Shown piece after piece: positions 43,171-52,056 of a stretch of DNA of 64,000 nt. The DNA lies in the NCBI RefSeq assembly GCF_042663225.1, contig NZ_JBHTAA010000001.1, positions 744,001 through 808,000 of the forward strand, in the 5' to 3' direction. This DNA is from Haloferax namakaokahaiae. Its GTDB lineage: Archaea > Halobacteriota > Halobacteria > Halobacteriales > Haloferacaceae. Position 1 is the stretch's first letter. Every line of letters begins with the position of its first letter. A model generated the notes under the pieces. That model saw only the letters and a program-made list of their open reading frames with translations. It did not search any database and was not told the DNA's origin. A program made the translations under genes and the position numbers.

Positions 43171-44515
43171 CAGCGCGGGCCGCCAGCGAGGGGAGCGGGA
43201 CGCGTTGCCGTGCTGTGGTCGCCGTCTCGCCCGCCGGGCGGGACACATCGACGGCTTCGACGACGACGACCGTGTCGATACCCTGGTCGGCGAGGATTTC
43301 GCTGCGAATACTATCTGCGAGTCCCACAGGCGGGGTTCCGTCCTCGGTGTGGACTCGCACCGTTATCTCGACTTCCTCGCTGAACAGTATCGATTGGAGG
43401 AGCGAGACGTCGATTCGAATCTCGACGAGGCGGACGCCCTGATACTGGTTCTGCGCGAGAACGTCGGTGACCTCGCCAGTCAGGTTCGACTTGAACTGGG
43501 CGTCGGCGACGGAGAGCAAACTGACGAAGGTGAGTACCAGCCCGAGGACGACGAGCGCGAAGACGATGATGCCGAGCAACTGGAGGGTCCGTTTTCGAGC
43601 GTATCCGGTCTGGTCTTCGAGTACGGGGCGATAGCCACTGACCCACAGCAGCGAGAGCGCGACGAGGTTCACCGCGAGGATGTTCACGAGGAGGAGCGTC
43701 CCGGCTTCGAACACCGCGAGCGGGGCGTTCCACGCGATGCCGATACCGACGGTGGCGGCCGGCGGGACCAACGCGACGGCAATCATCGCGCCGACGAGCA
43801 CCGACGAGACACCGCGCGTCAGGCTGAACACTGCCGCGACGCCCGCCCCGATTGCGAGCACGAGCGAGAGGACGTTCGGCGTCAAGCGTTCTTGGACCTG
43901 CGGCACCTCTATCGGATTGAACCCCGGCGGGACCAACAGCGCCTCTTTGACGAGTATCGAGAACGCGAGCGCACTGACGATAGCGAGCGAGACGCCGAGC
44001 ACTTGCAGGCCGACGCCGCGACGGAACAGTTTCGGTTCGTACAGCACACTGCCGACGGAGGCGGAGATGGCCGGTCCCATCACGGGCGCGATAATCATCG
44101 CGCCGATGATGACCGCCGCCGAGTTCGAGAGCAGTCCGGTCGTCGCCACGACGGCGCTCACGATGGTCATCACCACGAACGTCGAGAGCGCCGGGGCCAT
44201 CTCTTCGGCCCGCGAGACGAGTTCCGCCCGCGAGAGCGACAGGTCGGTGTACTGCGCCCGCACGTCTGCGAATCGCTTCGAGACGACTGTCTCGGCAGAG
44301 AGGACGATGGTGTAGCCGTCGTCTTCGATGCCGACGTTTCGGAGGCGGGTCAACACCGGTTCGACGGCGCTCGTCGGGACGGGAAACGAGACCTGCGCTT
44401 CGTACTCGCCTCTGCCGACTTCCTCGCTCACCGCGTAATCGATACCTTCCGCGTCCAACTCGTCGAGGACGGCTTCTGTCTTCCCGATGGGAATGAGAAC
44501 GTGGACCAATCGCAT
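43160..44515 (-). CDS. DUF389 (TIGR00341) membrane protein
   Basis: 451 residues from ATG 44515. The N-terminal ~115 residues are soluble (MRLVHVLIPIGKTEAVLDEL). The DUF389 membrane core follows with about six helices: AAVIIGAMIIAPVMGPAISA followed by SVGSVLYEPKLFRRGV, SVLVGAMIAVALVPPAATVG, and VNILAVNLVALSLLWVSGY. A C-terminal soluble domain ends the protein. Function unknown; a transport role is often suggested for the family. Confidence 0.9.
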   Translation of the reverse strand: MRLVHVLIPIGKTEAVLDELDAEGIDYAVSEEVGRGEYEAQVSFPVPTSAVEPVLTRLRNVGIEDDGYTIVLSAETVVSKRFADVRAQYTDLSLSRAELVSRAEEMAPALSTFVVMTIVSAVVATTGLLSNSAAVIIGAMIIAPVMGPAISASVGSVLYEPKLFRRGVGLQVLGVSLAIVSALAFSILVKEALLVPPGFNPIEVPQVQERLTPNVLSLVLAIGAGVAAVFSLTRGVSSVLVGAMIAVALVPPAATVGIGIAWNAPLAVFEAGTLLLVNILAVNLVALSLLWVSGYRPVLEDQTGYARKRTLQLLGIIVFALVVLGLVLTFVSLLSVADAQFKSNLTGEVTDVLAQNQYQGVRLVEIRIDVSLLQSILFSEEVEITVRVHTEDGTPPVGLADSIRSEILADQGIDTVVVVEAVDVSRPAGETATTARQRVPLPSLAARAVSR

Positions 44516-44671
44516 TGACCCGTAATTATACAGTGCTGACAAGAATAAATTAGTGAGACAATAGTCCGTTTAATTCTGAATTTCAGGCGATTCAGACCAT
44601 GTCGCACTCGGGACGGTCCGAAAGGGACAGACCCGAATCGGTTATCCGCCTCGCATACGAAACGAAGTCCA

Positions 44672-45409
44672 ATGGCGCACGATACCGCCCGGTCTTCGGC
44701 CACCCCCGCCGACCACCTCCAGGCCTACGGTGGCATCATCATCGTCGTAGCTCTCTCCATCATCGTCGGCGGTCTCTTCGGTTCTATCGCACTCGGACTC
44801 GCTTCCGGGTTCGTTCCGGCGGATAGCCCCGTCGCAGCTGCGTTCAGCACCGCCGCGCAGTTTATCGGCTTCGGCGCGGTCGGACTCGGCTATCTCGCCG
44901 TCCGCGACGAGTGGGACTTGATTCGCCTCGAACGCCCGACGCGACGCGACATGCTATGGGTCGGCGGCGGGCTTCTCGCCCTCTTCGCCGTCTACCTCGC
45001 CGGAAGCGCGGTCATGTCAGCACTCGGCATCGAAAGCGGCGACAGCGTCCTCGCCCAGCAGGGCGAGGCCAATCCGGTCTACTTCCTCTATCTGACCGTC
45101 ATCACTATCCTCCTCGTCGGCCCCGCCGAGGAACTCATCTTTCGGGGCATCGCCTACGGCGAACTCCGGCGACTCTGGGGACCGATTCCCGCAATCATCG
45201 GGTCGAGCGCAGTCTTCGCGTCGATTCACGTCTGGTCGTTCTCGGGCGACGGCGCGATTATCTCGCTTCTCATGGTCTTCATTCTCGGGAGTGTCCTCGC
45301 CGCGATTTACGAACGAAGCGGGAACCTCGTCGTCGTCGCCGTCGCGCACGGCCTGTTCAACGCGGTGCAGTTCGTGGCGAGTTACCTGAGCGTGACTGGA
45401 TTGCTCTGA
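44672..45409 (+). CDS. CPBP-family intramembrane metalloprotease
   Basis: 245 residues from ATG 44672. The membrane protein carries the CPBP motifs GPAEELIFRGIAYGELRR, SSAVFASIHVW, and VAVAHGLFNAVQF. It is homologous in the core to the protease at 17142-17912 but not a close copy. Substrate unknown. The last 20 bases with the stop codon are repeated just downstream (45415-45434). Confidence 0.9.
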   Translation: MAHDTARSSATPADHLQAYGGIIIVVALSIIVGGLFGSIALGLASGFVPADSPVAAAFSTAAQFIGFGAVGLGYLAVRDEWDLIRLERPTRRDMLWVGGGLLALFAVYLAGSAVMSALGIESGDSVLAQQGEANPVYFLYLTVITILLVGPAEELIFRGIAYGELRRLWGPIPAIIGSSAVFASIHVWSFSGDGAIISLLMVFILGSVLAAIYERSGNLVVVAVAHGLFNAVQFVASYLSVTGLL

Positions 45410-45434
45410 AAGCGACGTGACTCGATTGCTCTGA
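45390..45434. repeat. Duplicated gene end including the stop codon
   Basis: GCGTGACTGGATTGCTCTGA (45390-45409) is repeated as ACGTGACTCGATTGCTCTGA (45415-45434), 18 of 20 identical. It is a short tandem duplication over the end of the CPBP gene. Confidence 0.75.
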
Positions 45435-45464
45435 GCGCGAATCGAATCGAAAAACGAGCCCTCG

Positions 45465-45923
45465 TTACGCCGGGTTCTTGCGCGTCATGTGCATCCCGCA
45501 GATGGGACAGCGCTCTTTCTTCTCGTCGAACTCGCGGCCACAGCCCTGACACTGGAACTTCCACTGTCGCTGTTCTTTGATGCCCTCTTGGGCGATGACA
45601 TCGACCGCGACGTCGAGACGTTCGGCCACGTTCTGCATGGCGTAGTCGTCGGTGACGAGCACCGCGTCGAGTTCGAACGCCGCCGCGATGAGGCGAGTGT
45701 CCGTCTCCGAGAGCACGTCCTTGTCGCCGGTTTCGCCGGCCGCGCTGAGCACCTTCTCCACGGTTCCCTGTCCGGGGATGTGGACGTACATCCCAGCGCC
45801 TTCGAGCGCGTCGAACCGGAAGGCGTGCTCGCCGGTCAGTTCCTCTTTGACCATCGGGATAGACGCCGTCTCGTCGTCGGTATGATACTCGTTGATGAAC
45901 GCAGAAGAGTCGAGAATCCGCAT
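45465..45923 (-). CDS. nob1: Nob1 endoribonuclease (PIN domain plus zinc ribbon)
   Basis: 152 residues. It cuts pre-16S rRNA at the 3' end during small-subunit maturation. The PIN domain has acidic residues in MRILDSSAF (Asp5), MVKEELTG, SETDTRLIAAA and LVTDDYAM. The C-terminal zinc ribbon is FQCQGCGREFDEKKERCPIC. Length and order match archaeal Nob1. It starts 6 bases after the PRC-barrel gene ends, so they share a transcript. Confidence 0.94.
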   Translation of the reverse strand: MRILDSSAFINEYHTDDETASIPMVKEELTGEHAFRFDALEGAGMYVHIPGQGTVEKVLSAAGETGDKDVLSETDTRLIAAAFELDAVLVTDDYAMQNVAERLDVAVDVIAQEGIKEQRQWKFQCQGCGREFDEKKERCPICGMHMTRKNPA

Positions 45924-45929
45924 CTGAAT

Positions 45930-46175
45930 CTATCGCTGAACGACGATGTAGTCTTTGACGGCCTGCACGCGGTTCACGGGAATCTTGAAGCGTCCGCGGT
46001 CGTCGCGGTCGAAAGCGACGCGACCCGGTGCGAGTTCCTCGTTGGGTTGGACGAGCAAGTCGTGGAGGGCGCCCGATTTCAGGTCCATCGTGATGTTGTA
46101 CAGCATCCCCAGTTCCGTGCCGTCAGACCCCATGACGGCCTTCCCCGAGAGGTTCTCGGCGAGTATGTCGGCCAT
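45930..46175 (-). CDS. cdpB2: PRC-barrel protein, CdpB2-like cell-division protein
   Basis: 81 residues forming a single PRC barrel: ILAENLSGKAVMGSDGTELG, MLYNITMDLKSGALHDLLVQ, and GRFKIPVNRVQAVKDYIVVQ. Haloferax PRC-barrel proteins CdpB1 and CdpB2 link CdpA and FtsZ at the division site. From memory, the cdpB2 gene lies next to aIF5B, as here. It is the first gene of a two-gene unit with nob1 and divergent from infB. The family assignment is firm; the CdpB2 name rests on recalled gene order. Confidence 0.82.
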   Translation of the reverse strand: MADILAENLSGKAVMGSDGTELGMLYNITMDLKSGALHDLLVQPNEELAPGRVAFDRDDRGRFKIPVNRVQAVKDYIVVQR

Positions 46176-46334
46176 ACCCTGCCTTCCTCGTCACGTCACA
46201 TAAACGCCACGGGCGCGTCTGACGCTGGGCAGACGACGAGACCTGTCCGAATGACCGAAGGAAGACGTGACGATGGACTTAACTTGAATCACCGACTCGA
46301 ATCGGACAAGTAACCTTCTCCGGGGCGATTCTCC

Positions 46335-48137
46335 ATGTCCGACACTGATTCGCAAACACATACCGATACACTACGCACACCCATCGTGGCCGTCCTCGGT
46401 CACGTTGACCACGGCAAGACCAGCCTCCTAGACAAAGTTCGCGGCTCCGACGTGACCGGCGGCGAAGCCGGTGCGATTACCCAGCACATCGGCGCGACGG
46501 CCGTCCCCCTCGATACCGTCTCGCAGATGGCCGGCGCGCTCGTCAACCCCGACGACTTCGACCTGCCGGGCTTGCTCTTTATCGACACGCCGGGCCACCA
46601 CTCCTTTAGCACCCTCCGCTCTCGCGGTGGCGCGCTCGCCGACATCGCCATCCTCGTCGTGGACGTGAACGACGGCTTCCAACCGCAGACGAAGGAGGCC
46701 ATCGACATCCTCAAGCGAACCGGGACGCCGTTCATCGTCGCGGCCAACAAAATCGACACCACGCCCGGCTGGAACCCGCAGGAGGGCGAACCGATTCAGA
46801 AGTCCTACGAGGCGCAGTCCCAGCGCGCCCGCTCGAAACTGGACGAGAAGCTGTACGAAATCATCGGCGAGATGTCCGAGATGGGCTTTTCCTCGGACTT
46901 CTACTGGCGCGTCCAGAACTTCCAGAAGAACATCGGTGTCGTCCCCGTCTCCGCGCTCACGAGCGAGGGGATTCCGGACCTCCTCGGCGTCCTCATGGGT
47001 CTCTCCCAGCGCTACATGAAAGACGAGATGGCCATCGACGTGGCCGGACCCGGTGCCGGGACCGTCCTCGAAGTCAAGGAAGAACGCGGCTTCGGTGCGA
47101 CCCTCGACGTGGTGCTCTACGACGGCACCATCCGCAAGGGCGACACCATCGTCGTCGGCGGCGCGAACGAACCCATCGTGACCGAGGTTCGCGCGCTCCT
47201 CCAACCCCGACCGAACGCCGAGATTCGCACGGAAAAGCGGTTCAACAAGGTTGACGAAGTCGCCGCCGCGGCCGGTGTGAAAATCGCCGCCCCCGACCTC
47301 GAAAACGCGATGGCCGGCGCGCCGGTTCGCGTCGTCCGCGACCGCGACATCGACGACGTAATCGCCGAAGTGCAGGCCGAACTCGCAGATATCGAAGTCA
47401 CCACCGAAGAAGAGGGCGTCGTCGTCAAAGCCGACACCCTCGGCAGTCTCGAAGCGATGGCGAACGCCCTGCAAGAGGCGGAAGTCCCCATCCTCCGGGC
47501 CGAAGTCGGCGACATCGCCCCGCGCGATATCGCCGTCGCCTCGACCGCCCGCGAACCCGAACACAAAGTCATCCTCGGGTTCAACGTGGACGTGCTCTCG
47601 AACGCCGAAGACGAACTCGACCACAGCGACGTGAAACTGTTCGAGGACGACGTCATCTACCAACTCATCGACGAGTACGAGGAGTTCGTCGATGAGATGA
47701 AGCGCGCCCAGCAGGAGACGATTCTCGACAACATCGTCCGGCCGTGTCGCTTCCGCATCCTCAAGGACCACGTCTTCCGCCAGAACAACCCCGCCGTCGT
47801 CGGCGTCGAGGTCATGTCCGGCACGCTGAAAAACAACATGAACGTCGTGAAGTGGGAGGGCAACGACGCCAAGCGCGTCGGCCAACTCTCCGGGATTCAA
47901 GAACAGGGCGAGGACGTATCGAGCGTCCGCGCCGGCTCTCGCGTCAGCGTCGCCATCGACGGCCCGACCGTTGGTCGCCAAATCGGCGAGGGCGACGAAC
48001 TCTGGATCGAACTGCCCGAGAAGCACGCGAAGATTCTCGAACAGGAACTCCGCGACGACATCCCGACCGACGAGTTGGAGGCGCTCTCCGGCTATCTCGA
48101 CAAACACCGCCGCCGCGACCCGTTCTGGGGCAAGTAA
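46335..48137 (+). CDS. infB: Translation initiation factor aIF5B
   Basis: 600 residues. This GTPase promotes subunit joining and initiator tRNA placement. GTPase motifs: AVLGHVDHGKTSLLDKVRG, LFIDTPGHHSFSTLRSRG, and VAANKIDTTPGW. Domains II-IV follow, with LEVKEERGFGATLDVVLYDG and VVGVEVMSGTLKNNMNVVKW. The length matches archaeal aIF5B; no intein is present. A GACTAG-ACG-CTAGTC hairpin follows the stop. Confidence 0.95.
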   Translation: MSDTDSQTHTDTLRTPIVAVLGHVDHGKTSLLDKVRGSDVTGGEAGAITQHIGATAVPLDTVSQMAGALVNPDDFDLPGLLFIDTPGHHSFSTLRSRGGALADIAILVVDVNDGFQPQTKEAIDILKRTGTPFIVAANKIDTTPGWNPQEGEPIQKSYEAQSQRARSKLDEKLYEIIGEMSEMGFSSDFYWRVQNFQKNIGVVPVSALTSEGIPDLLGVLMGLSQRYMKDEMAIDVAGPGAGTVLEVKEERGFGATLDVVLYDGTIRKGDTIVVGGANEPIVTEVRALLQPRPNAEIRTEKRFNKVDEVAAAAGVKIAAPDLENAMAGAPVRVVRDRDIDDVIAEVQAELADIEVTTEEEGVVVKADTLGSLEAMANALQEAEVPILRAEVGDIAPRDIAVASTAREPEHKVILGFNVDVLSNAEDELDHSDVKLFEDDVIYQLIDEYEEFVDEMKRAQQETILDNIVRPCRFRILKDHVFRQNNPAVVGVEVMSGTLKNNMNVVKWEGNDAKRVGQLSGIQEQGEDVSSVRAGSRVSVAIDGPTVGRQIGEGDELWIELPEKHAKILEQELRDDIPTDELEALSGYLDKHRRRDPFWGK

Positions 48138-48140
48138 GGA

Positions 48141-48155
48141 GACTAGACGCTAGTC
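48141..48155 (+). terminator. Hairpin after aIF5B
   Basis: GACTAG (48141-48146) pairs with CTAGTC (48150-48155) around a 3-base loop, 3 bases after the stop. No T run directly follows, so the function is uncertain. Confidence 0.3.
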
Positions 48156-48179
48156 AACAGACTACCGCTGCCCCCACGT

Positions 48180-49500
48180 CAACACAGTTATATTATTTTC
48201 TTATTTTATATAGGAACAGTATCTCTTAACCAATGGTTGGCGACAATTCAAGTCAATTTGAAATCGACATAGAAGAAGCAAAACGCCGGATTGATTTTCA
48301 AATTGAAACAGTTCGTGTCAAGAGACACCAAGCAACTCGAGTAATACGCACATTGGTCGCAGTGACGGGTTTGGTTATTTCAGCTTCTTTCGGCCTATAT
48401 AACCTATTCATCAATGGTAATATCCAACCTCCAAATTTGGTACCCCCTTCTGTTGCAGCCAAGAACCTCGCTAATTCATTGGGTTTTTTACGACCAACTG
48501 GCGCAAATTTCCTGTACTCACTGGCCGTTATATCTGCCTTGGTTAATTTTGCTCTAGCTCAAGGTCGTCTCACTACAGGATTACAAGCTGTATTCGCAAT
48601 TATATCTCCAAAAGTAGTAGAACCAGGTCTGGAAGCTGAAACAATCCAGAATAGATTAGATAATCCACAGGACTACCAAAACAAGCATCAGGCCCAAATT
48701 GAGGCACGCGAAGAATATTCTCGAGTTGTAAGAGAAAATCAAACAGTCGTTTCCGATGTTAAACGAAACTGGGAAGAGACATACACCAGTTTACTCAGAG
48801 GTGGTCTAAATTTATTTGTATTAATTTTCACTGCCGGGTCCCTGTTGAGTGGTAATTCAGGTCTCATAGAAATCACACTCGTTATCCTCACGTTCCAGAT
48901 CATATTCGGGATTAGCACCCATATTCCGAAAGAATGGCTGAAAAACACATACACCTACAATATTAAGTCAGATTCCCCATTCATCATCACCTTTCTATAC
49001 CTTATCTATCTATTCGGTCATCCACACCAAGAAACAATTCTATATTCGTTAGTCGTTTTACTGGGGTTACTTTTGTCGATACTTTCGTCAATTTGGTCTG
49101 TATGGGTATCCCAGAATGAGCACAATTTACACACAATCATTAGAAATACTTCAATTTCTATTCTATTGGTAGTTCTAATGACAATTTTCCAACCATTCTC
49201 CTTCAGTTCCGGAAGGTACGGTATCGAAGTTATTGGTGCTAGTTTGCTTTTCACATTTATCTGGCAAGCGATGATAATCACCACGGTCAACTTATCCACA
49301 ATCGTTATGAATTCAAAGTCACGTCTGACCAATCTAGCGAGAAGTGCTATAGAGTACATAATGAGTGAATGGTCGAGAGGCCACTGGTCTTCTAAGCACA
49401 ATCGAAATGAAGATAATTGAAACAGAGCCAACAATGGCCCTCCTCTTCTCGGGACTTCAATAGAAAGTGAGAATGGGTGGACTTGTCAAACCGCACGACA
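48180..49500. other. AT-rich island between aIF5B and the 49.5-kb genes
   Basis: Composition changes sharply after the aIF5B stop and returns to normal near 49.5 kb. The island holds a single gene. No integrase, tRNA or inverted-repeat ends were found at its borders. Confidence 0.6.
48233..49420 (+). CDS. AT-rich island gene: eight-helix membrane protein of unknown function
   Basis: 395 residues from ATG 48233. It starts with an amphipathic stretch (FEIDIEEAKRRIDFQIETVR), then two helices near 40-60 and 92-112. A polar loop of about 70 residues follows (SPKVVEPGLEAETIQNRLDN through WEETYTSLL). About six more helices complete it, for example ETILYSLVVLLGLLLSILSS and GASLLFTFIWQAMIITTV. Bases and codons are far richer in A/T than both neighbours, and the protein is Ile/Asn/Lys-rich, so recent transfer is likely. 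TATA-like runs (TTTTATATAGG) precede it. No family is recognised. Confidence 0.75.
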   Translation: MVGDNSSQFEIDIEEAKRRIDFQIETVRVKRHQATRVIRTLVAVTGLVISASFGLYNLFINGNIQPPNLVPPSVAAKNLANSLGFLRPTGANFLYSLAVISALVNFALAQGRLTTGLQAVFAIISPKVVEPGLEAETIQNRLDNPQDYQNKHQAQIEAREEYSRVVRENQTVVSDVKRNWEETYTSLLRGGLNLFVLIFTAGSLLSGNSGLIEITLVILTFQIIFGISTHIPKEWLKNTYTYNIKSDSPFIITFLYLIYLFGHPHQETILYSLVVLLGLLLSILSSIWSVWVSQNEHNLHTIIRNTSISILLVVLMTIFQPFSFSSGRYGIEVIGASLLFTFIWQAMIITTVNLSTIVMNSKSRLTNLARSAIEYIMSEWSRGHWSSKHNRNEDN

Positions 49501-49551
49501 ACGGCGAAACGTATAATATCCGAACCTTCGTACTGACTCGGTAGTGGTATC

Positions 49552-49854
49552 ATGCGCTCACAAACACCCCATAGCGACGGCATCGGTTCGCAGACGACCT
49601 TGTACGACGTTATTCTCGTTACCTTACCCCTCCCGTTCGTGGTCGGCGTCCTCCTCGGACGGATGACGACACTGCCCACCTCGCTCGTCGTCGGCGTCTG
49701 CGGTCTCGTCTCGGTCGCGGTCCTCGCGTATGGGCTGTTTATCGCGCCTCCGACGACGCCGCTCGCGTCGAACCACGTGGAGTCGCCACTCGACGGTGTC
49801 GAAGCGAGTACGACCGAGAACGCCGGACAGAATCGGCGTCGCGGGAGTTTCTAA
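49552..49854 (+). CDS. Small two-helix membrane protein
   Basis: 100 residues from ATG 49552. Two hydrophobic helices, DVILVTLPLPFVVGVLLG and LVVGVCGLVSVAVLAYGLFI, are followed by a polar tail (ASNHVESPLDGVEASTTENA). The stop overlaps the convergent small gene by 4 bases. Function unknown. Confidence 0.65.
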   Translation: MRSQTPHSDGIGSQTTLYDVILVTLPLPFVVGVLLGRMTTLPTSLVVGVCGLVSVAVLAYGLFIAPPTTPLASNHVESPLDGVEASTTENAGQNRRRGSF

Positions 49855-50024
49855 GCGGACTCTTCTGGCCGACCCCACTCCCAGAACCAGTAGGCCGCTC
49901 CGAACAGCATCAAGCCAGCGCCGAGCGCTGAGGTCGCAGGTTCGGGGAAGACGAACAGGAGGAACCCGACGAGGATGAGCGCCGTCGGTCCAATCTCGTC
50001 GGCGTAGGAACTGAGGGATACCAT
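49851..50024 (-). CDS. 57-residue membrane protein
   Basis: ATG 50024 to TAG 49851-49853. The sequence begins MVSLSSYADEIGPTALILVG, has a hydrophobic core around FLLFVFPEP and ALGAGLMLFGAAYWFWEW, and ends GRPEESA. One or two membrane helices. Coding character is typical of the genome. It overlaps the end of the gene on the other strand by 4 bases. Function unknown. Confidence 0.65.
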   Translation of the reverse strand: MVSLSSYADEIGPTALILVGFLLFVFPEPATSALGAGLMLFGAAYWFWEWGRPEESA

Positions 50025-50128
50025 AGGTCACCTACGCGGGCGAGCTAAAAGTGCCTTGTCACGAGACAGTGCTGCGGGCGAGAAGACGGAGCGTAACGTG
50101 AAAACGGGGCGTCCCGGTCTCTGGTCGT

Positions 50129-50509
50129 CTATCGAGCGGCCGGTGTCAGGTCGTCACCGACGGCGTTCATCACTTGCAGCGCCGCGCTGGCGGCGAGACC
50201 CTGTGCGACTTCGTTGCGGTCCTCGTCGGTCAGTCCCGTTTCGAGTTCGTCGGCGTCGGGGCGGAAGCCAGCACTCACCGGATGGCCGACCGGCGGGTGG
50301 ACGGCGACGGTGGCCAGCGGGCCGTTCGGTCCCGTCGAGAGTTCCGACCCGACGGCGAACCCCTCCGGGAGGTACGATTCGGTCTGCGAGACGATACCGG
50401 CCACCGCGCGTTTGAGCGTCGCTATCTGTGCTGTCGTGAGCTCAGAATCGGATAGCTGACCGGCACCAGACACGCCGGGAGCGCCCGCATATGGGTGATT
50501 CCCGTTCAT
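50129..50509 (-). CDS. DUF5811 family protein
   Basis: 126 residues. It has the haloarchaeal DUF5811 pattern: MNGNHPYAGAPGVSGAGQLS, LKRAVAGIVSQTESYLPEGF, ATVAVHPPVGHPVSAGF, and EVAQGLAASAALQVMNAVGD. Soluble, function unknown. Its ATG overlaps the histidine kinase stop (TGATG), so translation is coupled to the kinase gene. Confidence 0.85.
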   Translation of the reverse strand: MNGNHPYAGAPGVSGAGQLSDSELTTAQIATLKRAVAGIVSQTESYLPEGFAVGSELSTGPNGPLATVAVHPPVGHPVSAGFRPDADELETGLTDEDRNEVAQGLAASAALQVMNAVGDDLTPAAR

Positions 50510-51447
50510 CAGTCGCTATCGCTACGCGTAGGACGTGTAAAAAACCGTCGTCGGGAATCTGTCCCGGAGGCCAACGGGACGGAGATGGCGACGACAGTCC
50601 CGTGCTGGCCCGGGCACAACACCGACAACGTCCCGTTCGACGCCTCGACGATGGCGCGGACGAGCCACAATCCGATACCGCTGGTGTGCCGAAGCGGCGT
50701 CTCGGTCCCGGCTTCGAGCGCCTCTTTGTCGATGGGAGGTATTCCCGGTCCGTCGTCCGCGACGGTCACCTGCGCGGTGTCCCGAAAGTGTTTGACGGTC
50801 AGTTCGATGGACGGAGAATCGGACTCGGCGTGGACGACCGCGTTTTCGAGGAGTTCCGTCAGGCTTCGCGGGAGGGCCGGGTGGGCGCGGACGACGACCG
50901 ATGGTGGCGTCTCGACAGAGACGAACACGTTCTCGTATTCGAGCTGCAGGTCTTCGGCGGCATCGCGTACCGACCGGGCGAGGTCGATATCGACGGCCGT
51001 CCCTTCGGCGACTTCGACTTCCCGAAGGAGCGAGACTTCGTCGCTCACCTCGACCAGCTGGCTCGCTCGGTTTCGAATCGCCTCGACCGGATGGACGCCG
51101 CTCGGAGCGTTTGCGGCCGGTTCGACGAGCTCCGAGTAGCCGAGAATCGACGTGCACGCGTTGCGGATGTCGTGCCGGAGGATGCGATGAAGGACGCTCG
51201 TGTGCGTGAGCAACGAATCGAGACGCGAGGTGGCGTCTCGAACGTCCTCGTTGCTTCGTTTGATGAGCACATAAAGCAGGAACGCCGAAAAGAGCACGAA
51301 GAGCCACCCTTTTGCAGTCTGGACGAGCGCGGCGTTCGGGAGTCGCGCGACGAGTCGGTCGCCGACGAAGATCCACGTGAAGCCGGAAATCGCGTACAGG
51401 AGTGTAATAACCAGGGGCGAGAAGCGGAGGCGACTCCCGCCGTTCAT
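50509..51447 (-). CDS. Membrane histidine kinase (orphan)
   Basis: 312 residues. Two membrane helices (residues ~11-29 and 46-62) are joined by a very short outer loop. The H-box is VLHRILRHDIRNACTSILGY with His92. The N-box is LTELLENAVVHA, the G1 box VADDGPGIPP, and the G2 box TSGIGLWLVRAIVE. No sensor domain such as PAS is present and no response regulator lies nearby. It may sense a membrane state. Its last codons overlap the DUF5811 start. Confidence 0.9.
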   Translation of the reverse strand: MNGGSRLRFSPLVITLLYAISGFTWIFVGDRLVARLPNAALVQTAKGWLFVLFSAFLLYVLIKRSNEDVRDATSRLDSLLTHTSVLHRILRHDIRNACTSILGYSELVEPAANAPSGVHPVEAIRNRASQLVEVSDEVSLLREVEVAEGTAVDIDLARSVRDAAEDLQLEYENVFVSVETPPSVVVRAHPALPRSLTELLENAVVHAESDSPSIELTVKHFRDTAQVTVADDGPGIPPIDKEALEAGTETPLRHTSGIGLWLVRAIVEASNGTLSVLCPGQHGTVVAISVPLASGTDSRRRFFTRPTRSDSD

Positions 51448-51499
51448 TTCGTCTACTTTAGCGCTCTATGCAATGAGTACATCGGTCGGGTACTGGCAA

Positions 51500-51973
51500 C
51501 TAGATAATGGGTTCGCTCTGTCCGTAGGCCGCGACCGTGACCACCGTCGTGTAGCCCTCGCCCTCGTGAGTGGCCGTCGAAATCGTGACCTGTTCGTCGT
51601 CGAACTCCCACTCACGAAGGTCACGTCCGGCGTCCAAGCCGTCGAGAATCGACGCTTCGACCGACGCCTCGTCCGCGCCCGAGGCTTCGTAGAACAGACC
51701 CGGACCGGGACCGGTCGTCCATCCGAGTCCAGCGGAGATGGTTTGGCCTTGCTCCGAAGTCGTCTCGCGCGCCTGGACCACGGTGAGTCGGTTGCCGGCG
51801 GGGCCGAGGTCGGGCGCGATGGGGACTTCCTCGACAGTCGCGTTCGCGGGGACGACAGAGGAGACGGCGACGAGGTTGTAGTTGTGGACGTTCGCGTCCG
51901 CGAGTGCCGCATCGTAGGACGCCATCTCGGTGGGCGCAGTGCCGACACCGCGGACGACGTAGATGGTGCTCAT
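51500..51973 (-). CDS. pdaD: Pyruvoyl-dependent arginine decarboxylase
   Basis: 157 residues. It makes agmatine from arginine, needed in archaea for polyamines and for agmatidine on tRNA-Ile. The self-cleavage site is VAVSSVVPANA; cleavage between Ser38 and Ser39 would form the pyruvoyl group. ISAGLGWTTGPGPGLFYEAS and EVPIAPDLGPAGNRLTVVQA match the family. Length is normal for the unprocessed chain. Confidence 0.9.
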   Translation of the reverse strand: MSTIYVVRGVGTAPTEMASYDAALADANVHNYNLVAVSSVVPANATVEEVPIAPDLGPAGNRLTVVQARETTSEQGQTISAGLGWTTGPGPGLFYEASGADEASVEASILDGLDAGRDLREWEFDDEQVTISTATHEGEGYTTVVTVAAYGQSEPII

Positions 51974-52056
51974 TGTGTGACCACTCGTGCGCGGGAAAAA
52001 GGCGGTTACGAAACGCGCCGGGACCGTGGTTCGACCCGTTCGCCGTCCGCACTCGT

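Noticed and set aside
46428..48107. 559-codon minus-strand frame
   Set aside because: Antisense shadow of aIF5B.
48180..49500. Insertion sequence or provirus
   Set aside because: No transposase, integrase, terminal inverted repeats or target duplication could be found at the island borders.
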